Assembly (NCBI GenBank): GCA_948144175.1
Contig: CANXME010002051.1
Location: 475,001 to 539,000 of the forward strand
Direction: 5' to 3'
Length of the DNA stretch: 64,000 nt
From: Closterium sp. NIES-65
Lineage: Eukaryota > Streptophyta > Zygnematophyceae > Desmidiales > Closteriaceae
In this document: positions 40,101-53,866 of the stretch, in pieces
Layout of the letters: each line of letters begins with the position of its first letter
Position numbering within the stretch: position 1 is the stretch's first letter
Program-made: the position numbers and the translations under genes
Notes under the pieces: model-generated
The model's input: the letters and a program-made list of their open reading frames with translations, nothing else
The model's database searches: none
What the model was told of the DNA's origin: nothing

Positions 40101-41486
40101 GGACCGCTCACCGCCTCCTACTGCTCACGGTCTTCCTCCTCCGGACCCTGCAGAGAGTCACTACACAACGGGAGTGGACTACGGAAGAGGGCATAGGGTT
40201 GTGCGAGTGATCGTAGCTTTGCACTAGCGTTCTTAGTTCTTGCTATGTTCACACAGAAGTTTGGCAAGGGTTTCCACTAAGGAATTGAAAGAACAACTTG
40301 CGATGGAAAGTTGATAGTACAATTGAGACATGCAAAACAAAAGGACTAGAAGGGCATGCAACACCTAGCAAGGGCGAAATCTGCCAGCGTAGCAAAAGAG
40401 CGGCTTGCCAACGCTGCAGCAAAGTAATCTGCCAGCGTTGCACTGCGCGTAGGTGACTATCTGCAGTTGCAGGTAACTATCTGCAGTCGCAGGTTGTCTA
40501 TCTGCGCAGATGGGCGCACCTACCAAGTAGGTGCAGGTTGGCGGTTTCACCGTTAGGCACATTGCGCAGGTGCCAGGTAGAAAACGTGTCATCAGTTTCG
40601 CCAGGTGCGCACCATCGATCATGTGATGCCGTTCCGCAGGTAGAACTTCGCCAAAACCTCCTGGGCGAAAGTTCGCATGCCTCCGGAGAGTTACGCACAA
40701 CTCTGCAAATTCGGTCGATCAGCTCGACATCGATCGGTCGAGCAAAGTTTGCCGAGCAGAGCTCCTTGACCCGATCTCTTCGACCAGAGTTCCTCGACCC
40801 GAAATCCTCAACCAGGATCGTCGACCAGCGCACTTCGACGGGAGCTCGTCGCGCAGAGATCGTCAACCAGAGCTCGCCGCGCAGAGCTCGTCGACCAGAT
40901 TCTGTCGAGCAGAGCCTGCTCGACCGCAACTTCCATCGAACTGTAGAAGCCCGCTTCTTGACCAATCCGTCGAGAACTTCCCGTCGACGGCAAGATCGGC
41001 TGCGCCCAAGCAAGGGCGGGGCCTTTCTCTTGGACAGACCCATCCTCGGCTGTCTTCTCTCCTCCTTGTTCACAACCCGCTCCTCCTGTTGTCCCGCACT
41101 CTCGCGCCACCCCTTGTCCCCCATGTCCCTCGTCCCGTGTTGATGAACTCCGCACTGTCTTGCTTCGTTCTCGTTGTTCTCAGCCTGAGTCTGTTACCTC
41201 CTAAGGTGTCTCTTACAACCTCTTCTCACCCTATCACTGACTACCACCACGCCGCTCGTCCTGTAGTCTCACGCGTTCTCGCGTCTCTTGTGGCAGACCC
41301 TACTGCCTCTTCGTCGTCTGTCTCGGCTCTTGTTGCCGCTGTTGGTGACTTTGCTGCCACTTGCTGCCTTGACTACACCACCCGCGTTGTGGCTGCCCGT
41401 CCTCTGGCCACCAGGGGTGATTCTACCCTTGGCTGTGACGTCCTAGAGGATAGGTAGTTTGAGCTTAAGTTCTTGGCAGCCGCTTC
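37159..41486 (+). mobile_element. Ty1/copia remnant D on the plus strand (badly broken fossil)
   Basis: Plus-strand traces in order: gag (37159-37400; the short piece between A and B continues it), protease DSGASQCFF (about 38180), gag-pre-integrase WHHRLADP (about 38600), integrase traces (38800-39420), low-complexity linker (39540-39990), a solo-LTR-like block (about 40190-41110), and the stretch before the RT (41110-41486). It is the only retroelement here on the plus strand and has many breaks. Copia B landed in its gag; copia E meets its right end. Confidence 0.75.
40190..41110 (-). mobile_element. Solo LTR-like block, related to the LTR of copia C
   Basis: A non-coding block that interrupts remnant D. 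Its start resembles the copia C LTR (cttagt..., gtttggcaagggtttccacta compared with attggcaagagtttcacta) and it shares the tcgaccag-rich middle and the gcccaagc-aggcggggcc stretch. Boundaries are approximate; family membership is an inference. Confidence 0.5.
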
Positions 41487-41611
41487 TGTGAAATAATGAG
41501 GAATGAATGAACTAGGAAAGTCTATGATACAAATATGAAACCCTAGAAACTTGTACCCCTTAGTGTCTACCCCACTAGAGCCTACAAACACTATGTCATA
41601 CATATCTGACA
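41487..41611 (-). repeat. LTR at the left end of copia E
   Basis: 125 bp, TGTGAAATAATGAGG to TATCTGACA, with the polypurine-type tract cacccccataggcaaagtgg next to it. Clearly related to the 129-bp LTRs of copia B. Confidence 0.8.
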
Positions 41612-43699
41612 CACCCCCATAGGCAAAGTGGGGGAGAACTAGGGGTCACAAGACCAGTCAAGCAAAGCAAGCTCAAGGTGGATTATAACGTCACCACACA
41701 TTCCGAGCACCAGTTCAAGGCCACAAGGCCAGTTCACATGCAGGGTTATATATATAAAGGTAAACAAGCAAGTGCAGGTATAGATAGATCACAGTACAAG
41801 CAAGGTCAAGAAGTGAGCAAGTGAGGCCAAGTAGGCACAAGACCTAGCATCGTACGAAAGCGCTGATAATCACAAGGCTGAAGTGCCTTGGTACAGATAT
41901 CAGCAGTGTTGGCCCGAGAGGACACGTAAGCAAGGCGCACCTGACCACGCTACTGCAGCTCACGAGCAAGGAAGTAGCGAAGAGCAATGTGCTTCATTCT
42001 GTGCTCCCGACACAAGGCCAGCATGGCCTTGTTGTCTACGTACAGAACTAGAGGAGAACAAGGCGGCTCTCCTCGGTCGGTCAGCAGGTAGGTGAGCCAA
42101 CGTAACTCCTGTGCAGCCATGGCCCTTGCGTAGATCTCAGCCTCACAGCTGGAGCCGATAACAGAAGACGAGCGAGTAGACCGCCACCAAACAGAGCCGG
42201 AACCAAGGCTGAGAGTATAACCCTGTGACGACCGCTGCGTAGCCTGGTCATCCGCCCAAGAGGCGTCTCCGTGACCAGTCAGGACCACTGGACTCCGCCC
42301 AACAAGCACGAGCCCCATGCCCAACGTACTGCACAAGTAGCGCAACACCCTCTTCGCTGCAGCCAAGATGCTAAGAGGGTATGCAAGGTCAGGTCAAGTG
42401 CAGGTCATCAGGTACATGAGGTAGCCAACAAGCTCTGGGTACAGGCCACTCGGCTCTACGGACTCATCCGAAGGCAGAGCTGAGAGCGAGTGGCGAGTAG
42501 ACAGAGGACTGGCCTGAGGCGAGGAGTACGTGAAGTCGAAGCGCTGAAGGACCTGCTGCACCATGTGTGACTGAGTCAAGGTAATGGTACGGCGTGCTCT
42601 ATCCCGGGTGATCTGCAAGCCAAGGTAGCTGCGCAGTTCACCCAGGTCTGTGCACGTGTGTCTCTTCTGCAGCTCGGACTTCACGTGGGCGAGAGCCTCA
42701 GTGTCAGCAGTGGCAAAGACCAGGTCGTCGACGTACACGAGGATGTAGAACGGTGGCAAAGAGGTGTTGGTGCACAGAAACAGCGACGGGTCGGCAGTAG
42801 AAGGAGCAAACCCAAGAGCCGCAAGTGTAGTCCTCAGTGTGTCGTGCCACTCACGGGGCGCCTGGCGGAGAGCGTAGACTGGCCGCCGGAGGCTCCACTG
42901 GGTACCAGGAGGAAACGACCCAGTGAAGCCAGGTGGGCGGCGCAGCCAGATCTCGTCGTGCAGGCTGCCTTGTAGGAAAGTAGTGCTGAAGTCAAGAGAG
43001 TGAAGCTCGTAGTCACGCTGAGCGGCTATGTGCAGCAGCACCCAAAGAGTGGTCATCTTCGGGGTGGGAGAGAAGGTCTGAAAGTAGTCAACTCCCTGCC
43101 GCTGACTGAAGCCTCGAGCCACGTAACGCACCTTGAAGACAGGCGTAGAACCTGGCGGCCGCTTCACCCTGAAAATCCACATGCCACAGACGATGTTCGC
43201 CCCTGGTGGGGGAGCCTCATCGACATAGGTGCCTGTGGACTTCCAGGAAGCCATCTCTGCGTCCATGGCTGACTGCCACGGTGAGGAGTAGGGACCCTCG
43301 ATCGCCTCAGCGTACGATCGAGGAGTCGGGATGTCTGGTGCATCCGGGTCTCCCTCAGGGGCAATCAGCACGGACACGAGATGAGGCAAAGCAGCAGCAA
43401 AACACTGGAACTCCTCCTTGCCTGTCCTCAAGGACGTCCGTGCTAAGAGCACACTCACCCCCGACGGATGGAGGACAGACAGACTCAGACTCAGCAACAA
43501 GACTAGAAGCGTAGTCGAGACAACAGTGAGCAGCGAAGTCGACAAGCTCAGCAACTAGGGCAGACGCAGCAGTGGACTCAAAGGAAGGGTTAGTGACAAC
43601 AGTAGCCAGAAGACGCGCGACAGTTGGACTGCCAGCAGGAAGAGAGTCAGACTCCAGGTCAGCAAGAGCAGGAAGAGAGGACTCCGGAGGAGACGGCAA

Positions 43700-44700
43700 A
43701 GGGACACGCAGCGGTGCAGTGGAAGGACGCAGTGCCATTTGGTGCGTGCCTGGGACCGCAGGAGGACGCTGACGCGGAACACGACGACTAGTGCAAGCAA
43801 CACGAACAGGCGACGCAGGACGAGACGCAGGCCCACGACGCTCAGCAAGACCTCCAGTAGGACCAGTGTAGGGAGAAGGAGCAGGCAGTTGGGAGGCGGG
43901 CTGTAACAGTGACTCGGACTGGACAAGCGGTGGACACTCTAAGGAAGGAGCAGGACCAGAAGAAGGCGGGAGACCAAGAACGTGCTCAAGGAGCGGAACA
44001 AAGTACGGCCGCGGCCGCGCAGCGCCTCCAGAACCAGGAGGTACAGCACCAGCACCCCCAGCGGCAGCACCAGCACCAGTAGCACCCCCAGCTCCAGCAG
44101 CGCCAACACCAGCACCCTCACAAGCACCAGCACCAGCAGCACCTCCAGCGCCAACACCCCTAGCAGCTCCAGCGCCAGATTAACCACCGGAAGAATCAAC
44201 AGCTCCAGCTCCTGCAGCTTTAGCAGCACCTACCCCAGCAGCACCGCCAGCTCCAGCACCGCCAGCAGCTCCAGCACAAGGAGCCACCCCAGGCCCAGCA
44301 GCTCCATTACCTCTAGTACTAGCTCCTCCGGGACCCATGGTATCAGCACCCTCAGCAGCAGTAGAACCTCCAGCCCCAGCGGCACCTCCAGCTCCAGCGG
44401 CACGGCTCCAGCACCGAGCAAACCACTCGCGCAGCTCCTGTGGAGAGGGTAGCTCCCGCCGGGACGAACCACCCACAGGACCTCCAGACCCCGCACCGCC
44501 AGACTCCACACGAGCAGGCCCAGCACTGTCAGGCTCCGCACCCCCAGTCGCAGCACCCCTAGACTCAACACCCCCAGACTCAGCACCCCTAGGCTCAGCA
44601 CACCCAGACTCCACACCCGTAGGCCTAGCACCCCCAGCAGCACCAGAGTCAACAGCTACCTCGACAGGCTCGACTGCATCTACCTGGGACACACCTGAGG
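43700..44700 (-). repeat. Low-complexity linker of copia E
   Basis: Gly/Ala-rich and GGAESGGVES-like repeats between integrase and RT, the same place as in A, B and H but a different length and sequence. Confidence 0.78.
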
Positions 44701-47700
44701 GGGCAGGACCCTGAGGAGGGAGGGGGTCTAGCGGGGGAGGACCTGGCGCGAGGAAGAGCGGCAGCGGCGGGAGGGGGGCAGTGCGGTAGGGGAAGAGACG
44801 GTAGTAAGGAACCGACTCGTCAAACGTGACGTCCTGGGAGGACAGAACACGGCGCGAGGTGGGGTGGTAAAACTGCCAACCAGGCGCGTCAGGGGGGAAG
44901 CCAAGGAAGACGTAGGGAACAGCGCGAGGGGACAGCTTGTCCGTAGACAAGTCGCGGACAAAATCTCGAGATCCCCAGACACGGAACGCAGACGCATCGC
45001 CAACCTTCCCCGTCCACCGCAGAGTAGGGGAGGTCTCCGGCAAGGAGACTCGGGGCTGAAGGTTGATCTGATGCGCCGCGTACTGAACCGCGAACGGCCA
45101 CAGAATTATGGGGAGCAGCCGCATGGATCATGGACGTACGAGCGACTTCCATTACCATGCCAATGCGTTGCTTAGCAATCCCATTTTGCTGTGGAGAGGC
45201 CGGAAGCGTGAACGTCTGGCGGATGCCCCGTGCACGATAGAAGGCTCGCAGAAGGTCAGAGGAAAACTCTCCGCCTTTGTCGGAGTGCAGACGCAAAACA
45301 GGAAAGTCCGAGCCGAAACTCTCTCCGAGCTGAAGACGAGCTGCGCGGATCCAGTCGATCAACACCTCAGTGACCTCACCCTTGCTGCGCAAGGGGAAGA
45401 CTGTGGTGTAACGCGAGTAGTCGTCAACTACCAGCAGGAAGTAACGCTCGTGACCCTGTCCACGGACGCGGGCGGGGCCCCACACGTTTAGGTGAAGTGT
45501 CTGCAGTGGAGCCTCTGTCGGAGGAAACTCGGAGGAGTGAGGAGCGGCGCGCTGCCGCCCCTGGACGCAGGGAACGAAGGTAGGGGCAGGCCCCGAAGGA
45601 AGAGGAGGGAGGGACCGGGGGAGACCAGAGACAAGGACACGGGAGGCCATGCCTCGGAGACAAGGCAGGGAGGGGCGACCAAGGCGGTGGTGCCAGAGGA
45701 GAGTCTGGTGAGACAGGAGACGACACGAGCAGGGGGCAAACTCAGGACCAGACGTGGATGCTGCAGCAAACACCTGACCCGACGCAGCCACCTGACCGGA
45801 CTCAGCAGCCGGAGGAGACTCATTAGTCAGTGTGTACAGGCTCGACCCCCGCTGACGGGTAAACGTGGCCAAGTGTCGGCCCCTCCGAGCACACGTATAG
45901 TGGGTCACTCGCTGACTCGCAGGAGTGAACTGGTGAACCCCCGCATCCTGTAGGTCAGCACCACTCACCAAGTTTGGAGGGGAGGTAAAGACCTTACAGG
46001 GTGCCAGAAGGGGCCGCCGGACACGGTAAGACAGTGGAGAAGTGGGCAAGGACAGGACCCCCAGAGGGGTCTGCCAGCGAGACTGCAACCGGTCGACTAA
46101 GTGGCGTGAGTGTGGTGCGGTCTCGAAAGAAGGAGCGGGAAGCACCTGAGTCAAGGGTGAAAGTGTGCAAAGCCTGAGCCGACGTGGTACCTGAGAGAGC
46201 AGACACACCAGCACCTGGGGCAGCAGACTCACCAGCATCTGGAGCAGCAAACGCACTAGCACCTAGAGCAGCAGCCTCACCAGCACCTAGAGCAGCAGCC
46301 TCAATGCCCGGGTCAGGCGGAACACACACGTAACAGTCACCCTCATCACTTGTAGACACAACATACATGGCACCAAGAAGAGCATCATAATCAAGATCAA
46401 AGATAGCAACCCCCGACCTAAGCAGCTTGCCTCAGCGAGGGATCTTAGTGGCGTCAGGGAACTGGAGACGCCAGGCGTCTGTCAGGCGGCCGAAGCAGCG
46501 CTGGGTGGTGTGCGGGCCACCGCACGGCTCACCAGTGCGGTCGCCGGTACCCAGGACGTAGGCATAGGGACCAGCACTCCCACCCCGCTGACGCGCAGCG
46601 TACCACTCACAAAGCTGCTAGGGGGGCGGGGTCTCACGAGTGCGCTACTGCTGCTGGCGCTGACCACCACCAAAGCCGCCCCGCTGCACAGAGCCACCCC
46701 GACCAGCTCGACTGCCGCCGCCGCTGTCGCCTCCACCGCCGCCGCCTCTGCTCCCACCGCCGCCGCCTCTGCTCCCACCGCCAACGCCGCCGCCGCCTCC
46801 GCCTCCACTGCCGCCACTTAAGCCCCCACCCCCGCCACGACTCCCACCGCCACCCCCACCCCCTCCGCCGCCTCCACCGCCACCTCCACCGCCCCCGCCA
46901 GCTCCTCCGGCGCCCTTGCCCCCCTTGCCCTTGCCGTTGCGGAGTCTACCGCTAGGGGCAGACGCAGCGCCGACCGACTCGGTGCCAACGAGGTCGACTG
47001 CAGCAGCAGAGGCAACAGAGGGCAAAAGGGGGGAGGGGGAGCACCCCTCAAAGAAGGGGGCATGGCTTCTTGTCTTCTCAGCTGTTAGGAGGCGCTCCTC
47101 GAGGAGGTCAACGGTGAGCGTGGTGGGGCAAACAGAGAGGAAGTGGTCCCTGACCGGACGAAGGGAGTCAGGGAGCCGGGTGACTAGGTAGTAGAGGGTG
47201 ATGTACATGGGGGGGGGGGGGTTCTTGGCGCAGAATTCAGCAGGACGCGCAGCGCGGTAGTGGGTGTCACTAGTGCGGAGGTGCGTAATGAGGTTAGCGA
47301 CTCTGGGGAAGGGGGCGAGGTCAGGGAACAGGTACGGCAGCATGAGGCGACTAAGAACAGCAGTGGCAGGGGACGAGTAGCGTACAACTACAGCGTCGTA
47401 CAAGGTCTTAGCACTCTTGTACTGACTAAAGTGCGCGCGCTCTGTGGACGGCAAGTGACTACGCACAGCAAGACGTGCAGCAGCATCGCGTGTGGCCCAC
47501 TGGGAGCGAACAGTACTGTCAGCATCGGCAGCAGGGGCAGCAGAGGCGCCAGACGTGAGATCGAACAGTGAGAGACCATCTTTTCTATCGCACCGCAGGA
47601 AAAGCTGCAGATCATCAACCCAGATCTTAAAGTCGACAGCCCGACCCTCAGCATCAAAGGTGAGAACACTAGGGGTGGCCATGACAGCAGCAGCAACAGC

Positions 47701-48059
47701 AGCAAGCTAGCAGTGGCAGCAGCAGGCTAGGAGCAGCTCAGCAGGAGAGGCGCGGCTCGGCGGTGCTCTTACCAGGGCCGGGTGGGTAGAGGGCCGCAAG
47801 CGGTGGGGCAGGGCCGAGGCGCTCCGGCAGGGACAGGGCCGCGACTGGGCAGCAGAGGAGTGCTGCGCCTCGGCTACAGGGCAGGGCAGGGCCGGGACGG
47901 GAGGGGCGGCTATCACGGCAGCGGCAGCGGCGGTTGTCCCAGTAGGAGCGGCGGCGGCTGCCACGGCAGCAGCGGTGGCGGCGACCGGTCGTAGAAGAAG
48001 CAGCAGCGGCAGCAGGCACGACGGCAGCTGTTGCTGGGGCGGCGACTGTGGGGCGGCAG

Positions 48060-49150
<1,091 letters not shown>

Positions 49151-49207
49151 AACTCCCCCTCTGGCTGCCAACCATCATCCCACATGCCATAACTCAAGCA
49201 TGCACCC

Positions 49208-51631
49208 TCAATGCACACTCATTCCCGCAAGCTTCATGCCCTTCCAATGCTCAGGTTCTGCCAGGCGCTTGGTGAGAATGTCAGCCGCCTGCTGCTGGGT
49301 CTTCACAATCTCCAGCCGCACCTCCTTGTCCAGGAGCCTCCTTGTGCAATGCCACTTTGGCCTGATGTGCTTTGTCAAGCCATGAAGACAGGCATTCTTC
49401 GCAAGCTTCACCGCCAACTCATTGTCACAGAAAATCACAGTCGGCTCCCTCTGATACACTCCGATTTCCTCCAACAAACGCCTCAGCCACACCACCTCGT
49501 TTGCCCCATGATGCAGGGCCATGTACTCTGTCTCACACGAGGACAACCCCACCTCGTTCTGCTTCTTGCTGCGCCAGCTCACTGCACCACCTCCAAAGAG
49601 GCACACATAGCCTCCAATGCTGGTGCCATCCGTCTTCACTGAGTTGAAGCTAGCGTCGGTGTAGCAAGTCAAGCGCATCTCCCCCTTGCTCAAATCAGCT
49701 GCACCCCTCTGTAGCCTCTGTCGCACAGCACTGTACTCCAAGCCCACTGATGCTGTAGCGCTCACATAGCGGACCAACCTCTTGGCCGCTTCCAGCTGCT
49801 CATGACTTGGGCATGAAACCACACTCGCAAGCCTGGATGTAGCAAAGGCAATGTCAGGCCGCGTGTGGTTAGCCGCATAGTTGAGTGCCCCCACCATGGA
49901 GTGAAACAACTTCCTGTCACTCTCCCCCACCACCTCCTCATCAGCACAGGGCTCCACAGTGAACCCCGAAGGCAGCGGGGTGGCTGGCTTTCCTGCATCT
50001 TGCAGCCCATACTTCTCAGCCAGCCCCTCACAATACTTCCTCTGGTGCAACCTCAACACTCCCTTGTCAAGGTCCCTCTCCACGTGCATCCCAAGGTAGT
50101 ACTTCACATCTCCCATCTTGGAGCACTTGAACTGCATTTCCAGCATCTCCTCCACACGTTCAATCATCGTAGACGACTCAGAGAAGAGCAGGATGTCGTC
50201 CACGTACACCAGGAGCATGAGGAACTGCTCCTTCTCTTGCAGCAGGAACACGCTGTGATCACACTCGCTTTTCTTGAACCCCTCGGCCAGCAGTGTCTCC
50301 TCCAGCTTGTGGTACCATGCGCGAGGAGCCTGCTTCAGGCCATAGATGGCCTTCTTGAGCCTGCACACCCTGCCGCTCCCATCATCCAACCCCTCAGGCT
50401 GCAGCATGTACAGCTCCTCCAGAATGATTCCATTGAGGAAGGCAGTGATTATGTCCATCTGCTTGATCTTCCAGCCACGGTTTGCAGCCATTGCCAACAT
50501 CGTCCTCAGTGTAGTGCCTTTCCCCACAGGAGCAAAGATATCATCAAAATCCTTCCCCTTTGTCTGTTGGAACCCCTTAGCCACAAGCCTTGACTTGTAG
50601 CGGACCAGCTCCCCATCAGGTCCGTACTTGTGCCTGAAAATCAGCTTGGAAGAAATGGCCTTCATCCCTGGAGGCAGCTCACACAGCTCCCACGTCTCGT
50701 TCTCCAGCAGAGAGTCATACTCCTCCTTCACACTCTGCTTCCACTTCTCAGCATCGGGCCCACTCAAGGCCTCGGTAAGTGTCTTGGGCTCAGGGACGGC
50801 TGCCCAGTAACAGTGCGCTATCTCCTCCTCATCACACTGCTCAGCCACACTCCCAGCCCTTACCACACTTGGCTTCCCAAAGCTCGGATAGGTCAGCCGG
50901 TTAGGAGGGCGCACATCCCTCCTTGGACGGTCAGCCGGACGTACGGCACCTTGTGGAGCATCTTGCTGCTGCTGCTGCTCCTCCACCTCAGGTTCTCCCC
51001 CATCCTTAGTCACCCCAGAAATCTCCTCCTCTGAAACAGTGACCTGCACTTGCCTCCAAGGCCGCTGCACCTCATCAGCCTCAATGATCAGTGGTGTAGT
51101 GGGAAACTTCTGCTGCTGCTGCTTCCACTCCTTGTAGTACAAGGACTCAAGGAACTTCACATCCCTCGACACAGTCAGCTGCTGGCTGGTCAAGTCCCAA
51201 ATCAGCCAGCCCTTGTGATCCTTAGCAAGCTCCAAGTGCACACCCCATCTCCCAGAAGCTTCCAGTTTTCCCCTCTTCTCCTTAGGCACATGAAACACCA
51301 CCATGCAGCCGTAGGCTCTCAGCATGTTGACTGCTGGTGCACTCCCATACCACTTGGTGTAGGGGACCCATTGCTTGTCTCCCACTGTCGCCAGCACCCG
51401 GTTCTTCACAACAGCGACCTGTCGCAGTGCTGTCACCCAAAACGGATCCGGCAGCCCTGCACGCCCAAGGAGAGTGCGAGCACCTTCCTGCAGGGTCCGG
51501 TTGAACCGCTCAGCCATGCCGTTCTGCTGAGGGTTGTAGGGCACCGTGAGCTGATGCTGGATCCCCTTCTTCTTCAGCACCGCCTCAAAATCAGCGCCAA
51601 TAAACTCTCCCCCATTGTCGGTGCGGATCAC
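49208..51631 (-). CDS. Copia F integrase end, reverse transcriptase and RNase H region
   Basis: Part of a fossil element, 807 residues. It opens with the last integrase motifs (IRTDNGGEFIG, PQQNGMAERFNR), then RT (QMDIITAFLNG, IYGLKQAPRAWY, VYVDDILLF) and RNase H (CYTDASFNSV, SSCETEYMALHHG, CDNELAVKLAK). Confidence 0.9.
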   Translation of the reverse strand: MIRTDNGGEFIGADFEAVLKKKGIQHQLTVPYNPQQNGMAERFNRTLQEGARTLLGRAGLPDPFWVTALRQVAVVKNRVLATVGDKQWVPYTKWYGSAPAVNMLRAYGCMVVFHVPKEKRGKLEASGRWGVHLELAKDHKGWLIWDLTSQQLTVSRDVKFLESLYYKEWKQQQQKFPTTPLIIEADEVQRPWRQVQVTVSEEEISGVTKDGGEPEVEEQQQQQDAPQGAVRPADRPRRDVRPPNRLTYPSFGKPSVVRAGSVAEQCDEEEIAHCYWAAVPEPKTLTEALSGPDAEKWKQSVKEEYDSLLENETWELCELPPGMKAISSKLIFRHKYGPDGELVRYKSRLVAKGFQQTKGKDFDDIFAPVGKGTTLRTMLAMAANRGWKIKQMDIITAFLNGIILEELYMLQPEGLDDGSGRVCRLKKAIYGLKQAPRAWYHKLEETLLAEGFKKSECDHSVFLLQEKEQFLMLLVYVDDILLFSESSTMIERVEEMLEMQFKCSKMGDVKYYLGMHVERDLDKGVLRLHQRKYCEGLAEKYGLQDAGKPATPLPSGFTVEPCADEEVVGESDRKLFHSMVGALNYAANHTRPDIAFATSRLASVVSCPSHEQLEAAKRLVRYVSATASVGLEYSAVRQRLQRGAADLSKGEMRLTCYTDASFNSVKTDGTSIGGYVCLFGGGAVSWRSKKQNEVGLSSCETEYMALHHGANEVVWLRRLLEEIGVYQREPTVIFCDNELAVKLAKNACLHGLTKHIRPKWHCTRRLLDKEVRLEIVKTQQQAADILTKRLAEPEHWKGMKLAGMSVH

Positions 51632-51655
51632 CTTGACCTTGTGTCCGCTCTCCCT

Positions 51656-52846
51656 TTATGCTCTCGGCATCCACTCCTTAAGAACAGCCGCTGCCACCTC
51701 CCCTTTAGTCTTGAGAGGGTAGACCCACACCGCACGTGTGTGGTCGTCCACAATGGTCAAGAAGTAGCGGCTGCCCGAGAGAGAAAGGGCCCTTGTGGGG
51801 CCCACCACATCCATGTGCACAAGCGCGAGTGGAACCTTGGCTGGTCCCGTGCTGCTGCTGAAAGGGAACTTGGTGAACTTTGTCTCAAGGCATGTAGGGC
51901 AGCTCCCAATCTCCTTCGCTGCCCCCTTCACCTCCAATCCCTTCAAGCTCCCATCCTTCACCAACTTCTGCAGCATAGGAATCTTGATGTGGCACAGCCT
52001 CTCATGCCACGTCTCCCAATCGGCCTCACCACTCCCAGACGAAGCCTTTGTCCATGCAGCCGTTGCATCCACACCAGCAAGCACCTCACCATGTGATTGC
52101 TGTGGCTGCTGCACCTTCTTGACTGCATCCAGGGCCCCAGCAGTTGGTTTAGTCTCCTCTCCTCCCGCAGTTGCCTTAGCCGCTGCCGCTGCCTTTGCCG
52201 TTGCTGGAGGTTTCCCATTCCAAGGGATGATGGGCAGCTGCCACAGGTCCTTGATGCAGCTGCTCTTCTCCTCCAAATCCCACAGCAGCAACTTCCCAAG
52301 CTTTGCACGGCAGCTGGTTGGGCCGAACGTGACTTTGGCCTTGCTTTTCTGCAGCCGGCGCACAGAGAGGAGGTTAGCGGATAAACCTTCAACCAATAGC
52401 ACATTTCCCAGCCCCACAAGCCCCCCATTAGCTCCCATAACCTTGGCATTCCCAACACCAATTACAGGGAGCAAGGCACCTGAAGCGGCAGCCACAAACT
52501 TTATCTTCCCAGGGGGCTTCACCTCATCAAGCAAATCTGCCCGTGGAGTCATGTGACTCGTGCAACCTGAATCGATCACCCAATGAGTGAGGGGGTGCAT
52601 CACAACCTTCCCAACTGAACCCACATCACCCCCACTCCCTTGCGCATCCTCAACCATGAGGAACATCCCAGGGTCGGCTTTACCTTGTGCACCATCACCT
52701 TGTGCACCTGAACCTTGCACAGCACCACCTCGTGCACGTTCACCACTTGGCAGCTTCATGCCTGGATGTGCCCATCCTTCAGGCCGGCTGAAACACTTGA
52801 ACCACGGGTGTCCAGCCTTCTTGCAGTACCAGCACGCACCCTCCAT
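51656..52846 (-). CDS. Copia F zinc knuckle, protease and integrase region
   Basis: Part of a fossil element. It begins at the zinc knuckle (CWYCKKAGHPWFKC), followed by the aspartic protease (WVIDSGCTSHMTP), the gag-pre-integrase (WHERLCHIKIPML) and the first integrase acidic motif (VHMDVVGPTR). Confidence 0.88.
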   Translation of the reverse strand: MEGACWYCKKAGHPWFKCFSRPEGWAHPGMKLPSGERARGGAVQGSGAQGDGAQGKADPGMFLMVEDAQGSGGDVGSVGKVVMHPLTHWVIDSGCTSHMTPRADLLDEVKPPGKIKFVAAASGALLPVIGVGNAKVMGANGGLVGLGNVLLVEGLSANLLSVRRLQKSKAKVTFGPTSCRAKLGKLLLWDLEEKSSCIKDLWQLPIIPWNGKPPATAKAAAAAKATAGGEETKPTAGALDAVKKVQQPQQSHGEVLAGVDATAAWTKASSGSGEADWETWHERLCHIKIPMLQKLVKDGSLKGLEVKGAAKEIGSCPTCLETKFTKFPFSSSTGPAKVPLALVHMDVVGPTRALSLSGSRYFLTIVDDHTRAVWVYPLKTKGEVAAAVLKEWMPRA

Positions 52847-52897
52847 TCGGGTGCTCCCCTTGCCACCAGAGCTCTCATGCCCCTCGTTGTAGTCATC

Positions 52898-53644
52898 TCA
52901 GCCTCTTCCTCTGCCAAAGCCTCTCCTACGGCCTCGGCCTCTCCCTCCCCCTCTCCCCCTGCTACCTCCTGCAGCTCCATACCCCTCAGCAGTTTTGTTG
53001 GCAGCACCACCTCCCGTGTGGCGCCTGCGGAAGTCCTCCTGCAGGATCTGCTGCCGTAGCCACTTAGGCGTCCACTTGTCCTGCTGAGCGTTGAGGGTGG
53101 GGATAAGGTTGTCCCACGAGTTGTCGAGCACCGAGATGATTTTGGTGCACTGCTGCATTTCTGACACCTTGCTGCCCGCCGCTGCCATCCTCGCATAGGT
53201 GTCCTTGATATTGTCAAGGGCCGGCTTCACATCATCTCCCGGCCGCATGGAGAGGGCAGCCAGCTCCTTCTCCAATACGATCACCATCGGCAGCGTGTTG
53301 GGTTGAACCACGTCGCGTAGCAGCTTCCACGCCTTCGGTCCCGAGTCATCGAGCTCCACCACATCCTTGATGTGCTGGAACATGTCGTTGTTGACCGACT
53401 GTAGAATCAAGTCGTACAGCACCGCACTCCGCTCAATCCACCGATCGCGGGCATCTCCTTCCTCGGGCATCTTCTCCTCTCCCATAGCCAATTTCAGCAG
53501 CTTGTAGCGCTTGAAGGCGCTCCTCATCCGCCCACTCCATTCTTCATAGTTGGAGCCATCCAATGCCTCAATCTTGGATGGTGGCGGCTCACTCTTCTTC
53601 TCAGCTCCTTCTCCACTCCCTTGACTCATCTCCTCTGCTCCCAA
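52898..53644 (-). CDS. Copia F gag region
   Basis: Part of a fossil element. A capsid-like frame of 248 residues with a DUF4219/UBN2-like pattern (LDGSNYEEWSGRM, MRPGDDVKPALDNI, WDNLIPTLNAQQ) and a Gly-Arg-rich tail. Confidence 0.85.
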   Translation of the reverse strand: MGAEEMSQGSGEGAEKKSEPPPSKIEALDGSNYEEWSGRMRSAFKRYKLLKLAMGEEKMPEEGDARDRWIERSAVLYDLILQSVNNDMFQHIKDVVELDDSGPKAWKLLRDVVQPNTLPMVIVLEKELAALSMRPGDDVKPALDNIKDTYARMAAAGSKVSEMQQCTKIISVLDNSWDNLIPTLNAQQDKWTPKWLRQQILQEDFRRRHTGGGAANKTAEGYGAAGGSRGRGGGRGRGRRRGFGRGRG

Positions 53645-53866
53645 TCAGAGGTTTCAGCTCCCCCCCTTTGCTGGTCACAATGTAGATCCACACAATCTTC
53701 ACAAGTGTCGGCGCCAACGAAATTTCGGCAGAGTTTCCCCTTAGCGGAAGTCACGTGCAACCTCTAGAACTCCACTTAGGCACGCCCACAGGCCATGGTG
53801 GGTCTAGGAGGGTCTTCACACTTCAGTAGACTCTCCACAAAGTCCTTAATGAGCTCTGATACCACT